Source: Allobaculum mucilyticum
Lineage (GTDB): Bacteria; Bacillota_I; Bacilli_A; Erysipelotrichales; Erysipelotrichaceae
Reading direction: 5' to 3'
DNA length: 64,000 bases
Assembly (NCBI RefSeq): GCF_022701195.1
Contig: NZ_CP078089.1
Coordinates: forward strand, 1 to 64,000
The notes beneath the pieces were generated by a model. It worked only from the letters and a program-made list of their open reading frames with translations. It did no database searches and had not been told where the DNA came from. This document shows, one piece after another, positions 62,164-64,000 of this stretch (its first letter is position 1; each line of letters begins with the position of its first letter). A program made the translations under genes and the position numbers.

Positions 62164-63549
62164 ATGCCAAACATGAGAATGGATAAAAATCCGATGCCGA
62201 CTCAGCCGGCCGAAGAGAGAATCCATAACGTTGATGAAGTCGCCCAGGGCTATACAGCCGAAATGGCGATTGATGAAGCAAAACGCTGCCTGTCCTGCAA
62301 ACATAAACCGTGTATCAGCGGATGCCCGGTCAATATTCATATTCCTGAATTCATCGCCAAAGTTGCAGAAGGCAACTTTGAAGAAGCATACGAAATCATT
62401 TCGCTGACCAGCTCGCTGCCAGCCATCTGCGGCCGTGTCTGCCCGCAGGAAAGCCAGTGCGAATCCAAGTGCGTACGCGGCATCAAAGGCGAACCGGTTG
62501 CCATCGGCCGTCTGGAGCGCTTTGTTGCTGACTACATGAGAGAAAAAGGCGAAGCTCCGCTTAAAGCACCACAGCGCAACGGTCATAAGGCTGCTGTCAT
62601 CGGTGCCGGTCCTGCCGGTCTGACTGCTGCAGGCGACCTTGCTAAACTTGGCTATGAGGTTACTGTTTTTGAAGCTCTGCATACGCCAGGCGGCGTACTG
62701 ATGTACGGCATTCCCGAATTCCGTCTGCCAAAAGCCATCGTCCAGCATGAAATCCAGAAACTGCGCGATCTTGGCGTTGAAATCGTCACCAACTACGTTG
62801 TCGGCCGTTCCGGCACCATCGAAGAACTGATGAATGACGGCTACGAAGCCATCTTCGTCGGCAGCGGAGCCGGTCTGCCAAACTTCATGAACATGGAAGG
62901 CGAGGAACTCAAAGGCGTATATTCCGCTAACGAATTCCTGACCCGCTTCAACCTGATGAAAGCCTACAAAGAAGGATCCGCAACTCCAATTCAGCATCCG
63001 ACAAAAACGGTTGTTGTCGGCGGCGGAAACGTGGCCATGGATGCTGCACGCTGTGCAAGACGTCTTGGCAGCGAAGTTCATATCGTTTACCGCCGTTCGC
63101 TTGAAGAACTTCCAGCCCGTAAAGAGGAAGTTGAACACGCAATGGAAGAGGGAATCATCTTCGATCTGCTCAATAACCCGGTTAAAGTTCACGGCGATGA
63201 AAACGGAAACGTCAATGCTGTTGAATGCATCCAGATGGAACTTGGCGAACCGGATGAATCCGGTCGCCGCCGTCCGATTGCCAAAGAGGGAAGCAACTTC
63301 ATGATTGATGCCGACTGCATGATCATGGCCATCGGTACTTCTCCAAACCCGCTGATCCGCTCTACGACCGAAGGTCTGGAAACCAACCGCAAAGGCTGCC
63401 TGATTGTCAACGAAGACGAGATGACAACCAAAGACGGCGTATTTGCCGGCGGTGATGCCGTCACCGGTGCTGCAACCGTTATTTCCGCCATGGGCGCAGG
63501 CAAGAAAGCTGCTGCTGCCATGGACCGCTACATCCAGAAAAACCGCTAA
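62164..63549 (+). CDS. nfnB: NfnB / homotetrameric NADPH-dependent glutamate synthase-type subunit (GltA-like)
   Basis: This 461-residue iron-sulfur flavoprotein is related to GltD. N-terminal cysteine groups (AKRCLSCKHKPCISGCPVNI and ICGRVCPQESQCESKCVRG) hold two [4Fe-4S] clusters. AAVIGAGPAGLTAAGDLAKL binds FAD, TVVVGGGNVAMDAARCARRL binds NADPH, and GVFAGGDAVTGAATVISAMG closes the FAD site. It begins 1 bp after nfnA within a GGAGGAAGCGTAAG leader, so it is co-translated. Such proteins are often annotated gltA, but the adjacent NfnA subunit and the separate gltBD operon make NfnB the better call. Confidence 0.92.
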   Translation: MPNMRMDKNPMPTQPAEERIHNVDEVAQGYTAEMAIDEAKRCLSCKHKPCISGCPVNIHIPEFIAKVAEGNFEEAYEIISLTSSLPAICGRVCPQESQCESKCVRGIKGEPVAIGRLERFVADYMREKGEAPLKAPQRNGHKAAVIGAGPAGLTAAGDLAKLGYEVTVFEALHTPGGVLMYGIPEFRLPKAIVQHEIQKLRDLGVEIVTNYVVGRSGTIEELMNDGYEAIFVGSGAGLPNFMNMEGEELKGVYSANEFLTRFNLMKAYKEGSATPIQHPTKTVVVGGGNVAMDAARCARRLGSEVHIVYRRSLEELPARKEEVEHAMEEGIIFDLLNNPVKVHGDENGNVNAVECIQMELGEPDESGRRRPIAKEGSNFMIDADCMIMAIGTSPNPLIRSTTEGLETNRKGCLIVNEDEMTTKDGVFAGGDAVTGAATVISAMGAGKKAAAAMDRYIQKNR

Positions 63550-63573
63550 GCGATATTTTCTGATTAATCATTC

Positions 63574-63606
63574 AGCTCCGCTTTCTGCGGAGCTTTATTC
63601 GTTTTT
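63574..63606 (+). terminator. intrinsic terminator after nfnAB
   Basis: AGCTCCGC (63574-63581) pairs with GCGGAGCT (63587-63594), followed by TTATTCGTTTTT. Confidence 0.8.
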
Positions 63607-63688
63607 GAAGGAACTGAAAAGCTTCTCATTCTGCCAGGGCGTAACTTGCAAGCGTCCCGATTTCTGGACGATCACGGGCCATGATCGG

Positions 63689-63745
63689 CTTTTGGAGCGC
63701 TCCAAAAGTCCTGCTTGTTGACAGGAAACGTTTTATCTTTACAAT
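63689..63745 (+). promoter_or_regulatory. efp promoter with an upstream 20-bp palindrome
   Basis: TTGACA (63718-63723) and TACAAT (63740-63745) with a 16-bp spacer form a strong promoter. Immediately upstream CTTTTGGAGC/GCTCCAAAAG (63689-63708) is a perfect 20-bp palindrome that could be an operator or a terminator relic. Confidence 0.6.
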
Positions 63746-63786
63746 AAATTTGTTCACAGTACAGAAAAAGGAGTCAGTTCTCATCT

Positions 63787-64000
63787 ATGATCAGTTCAAA
63801 TGATTTGAAACCAGGTCAGACCATTAACGTCAACGGCGATATCTATGTCGTTCTCGATACGCTGCAGAATAAAACAGCTCGTTCTGCCATGGTCGTTAAA
63901 GCCAAAGTCCGCAACCTTCGTACAGGAAGCAACGTCGAGCTTTCCTGGGGCGGCGGAGAAAAAGTCGAACCTGCAATGATCGACAAACGTGAAATGCAGT
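63787..64000 (+). CDS. efp: elongation factor P (partial, runs off the window)
   Basis: The first 71 residues of EF-P are present (ISSNDLKPGQTINVNGDIYV and onward), covering the N-terminal KOW-like domain and the start of the middle domain. EF-P enters the ribosomal E site and relieves stalling at polyproline. The tip loop that normally reads PGKG, with the modified Lys/Arg at about position 32, is TARS here by eye (QNKTARSAMV), with Arg at the tip position. The following KVRNLRTGSNVE and GEKVEPAMIDKREMQ fit the family. AAGGAG at 63768-63773 is 13 bp from the ATG, somewhat distant. The 3' end lies beyond base 64000. Confidence 0.93.
   Translation, partial: MISSNDLKPGQTINVNGDIYVVLDTLQNKTARSAMVVKAKVRNLRTGSNVELSWGGGEKVEPAMIDKREMQ

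Overview
The window looks like chromosomal DNA from a moderately GC-rich, low-GC-phylum (Firmicutes/Bacillota) anaerobe of the gut type. The evidence is strong AGGAGG-like ribosome binding sites, many short intrinsic terminators, a type III glutamine synthetase, an NfnAB-type oxidoreductase, TRAP-driven uronate uptake, and secreted CBM-bearing glycosidases (GH89, GH5/CBM2). An Erysipelotrichaceae-like host is my best guess; this is inference, since there is no rRNA in the window. No tRNA, rRNA, CRISPR array or recognisable IS element was seen.

Layout. (1) 0.1-0.7 kb: a DJ-1/PfpI protein. (2) 0.9-13.0 kb: hexuronate catabolism. It comprises uxaC with a divergent AraC regulator, an operon uxuA-uxuB-eda-kdgK on the minus strand, and a divergent three-gene TRAP transporter. 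Together they convert glucuronate-type sugars through fructuronate, mannonate, KDG and KDPG to pyruvate and glyceraldehyde 3-phosphate. Two long gaps here (3.3-4.0 and 8.6-10.1 kb) are rich in hairpins. (3) 13.3-20.1 kb: a secreted multidomain GH89 alpha-N-acetylglucosaminidase and a secreted GH5 glucanase. (4) 20.2-24.7 kb: a low-complexity membrane protein, a transglutaminase-like protein, a DnaQ-type exonuclease and two tiny overlapping ORFs. (5) 24.9-34.6 kb: a nitrogen-assimilation operon glnN-asnB-gltB-gltD. Its leader carries a long terminator hairpin directly before the glnN ribosome binding site, with a perfect CcpA-type cre site upstream.

(6) 35.0-48.8 kb: an accessory region with a striking concentration of interrupted genes. 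It starts with two tandem Sir2-like genes broken by frameshifts, divergent from an Rrf2 regulator. A plus-strand run follows: a multi-TM sensor, a histidine kinase frameshifted at its H-box, a NarL-type response regulator, a degenerate receiver protein, a lipoprotein, a DUF4428 protein with Met/Asn/Gly repeats, two zinc-ribbon proteins (one a pseudogene), a TPM-domain protein and a TMEM43-like protein. This run is the best candidate for an undescribed envelope/stress system.

(7) 49.2-64.0 kb: a divergent glutamine synthetase-like gene coupled to an ANTAR RNA-binding regulator, then a YbaK deacylase, a GH13 enzyme, an AEC transporter, a lipoprotein, pyrG, a WYL regulator coupled to a DUF2779 nuclease-like protein, a zinc-dependent phospholipase C-like protein, nfnA-nfnB, and the start of efp, which has an unusual tip loop.

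All family assignments are by eye from motifs and overall resemblance. No database search was run.
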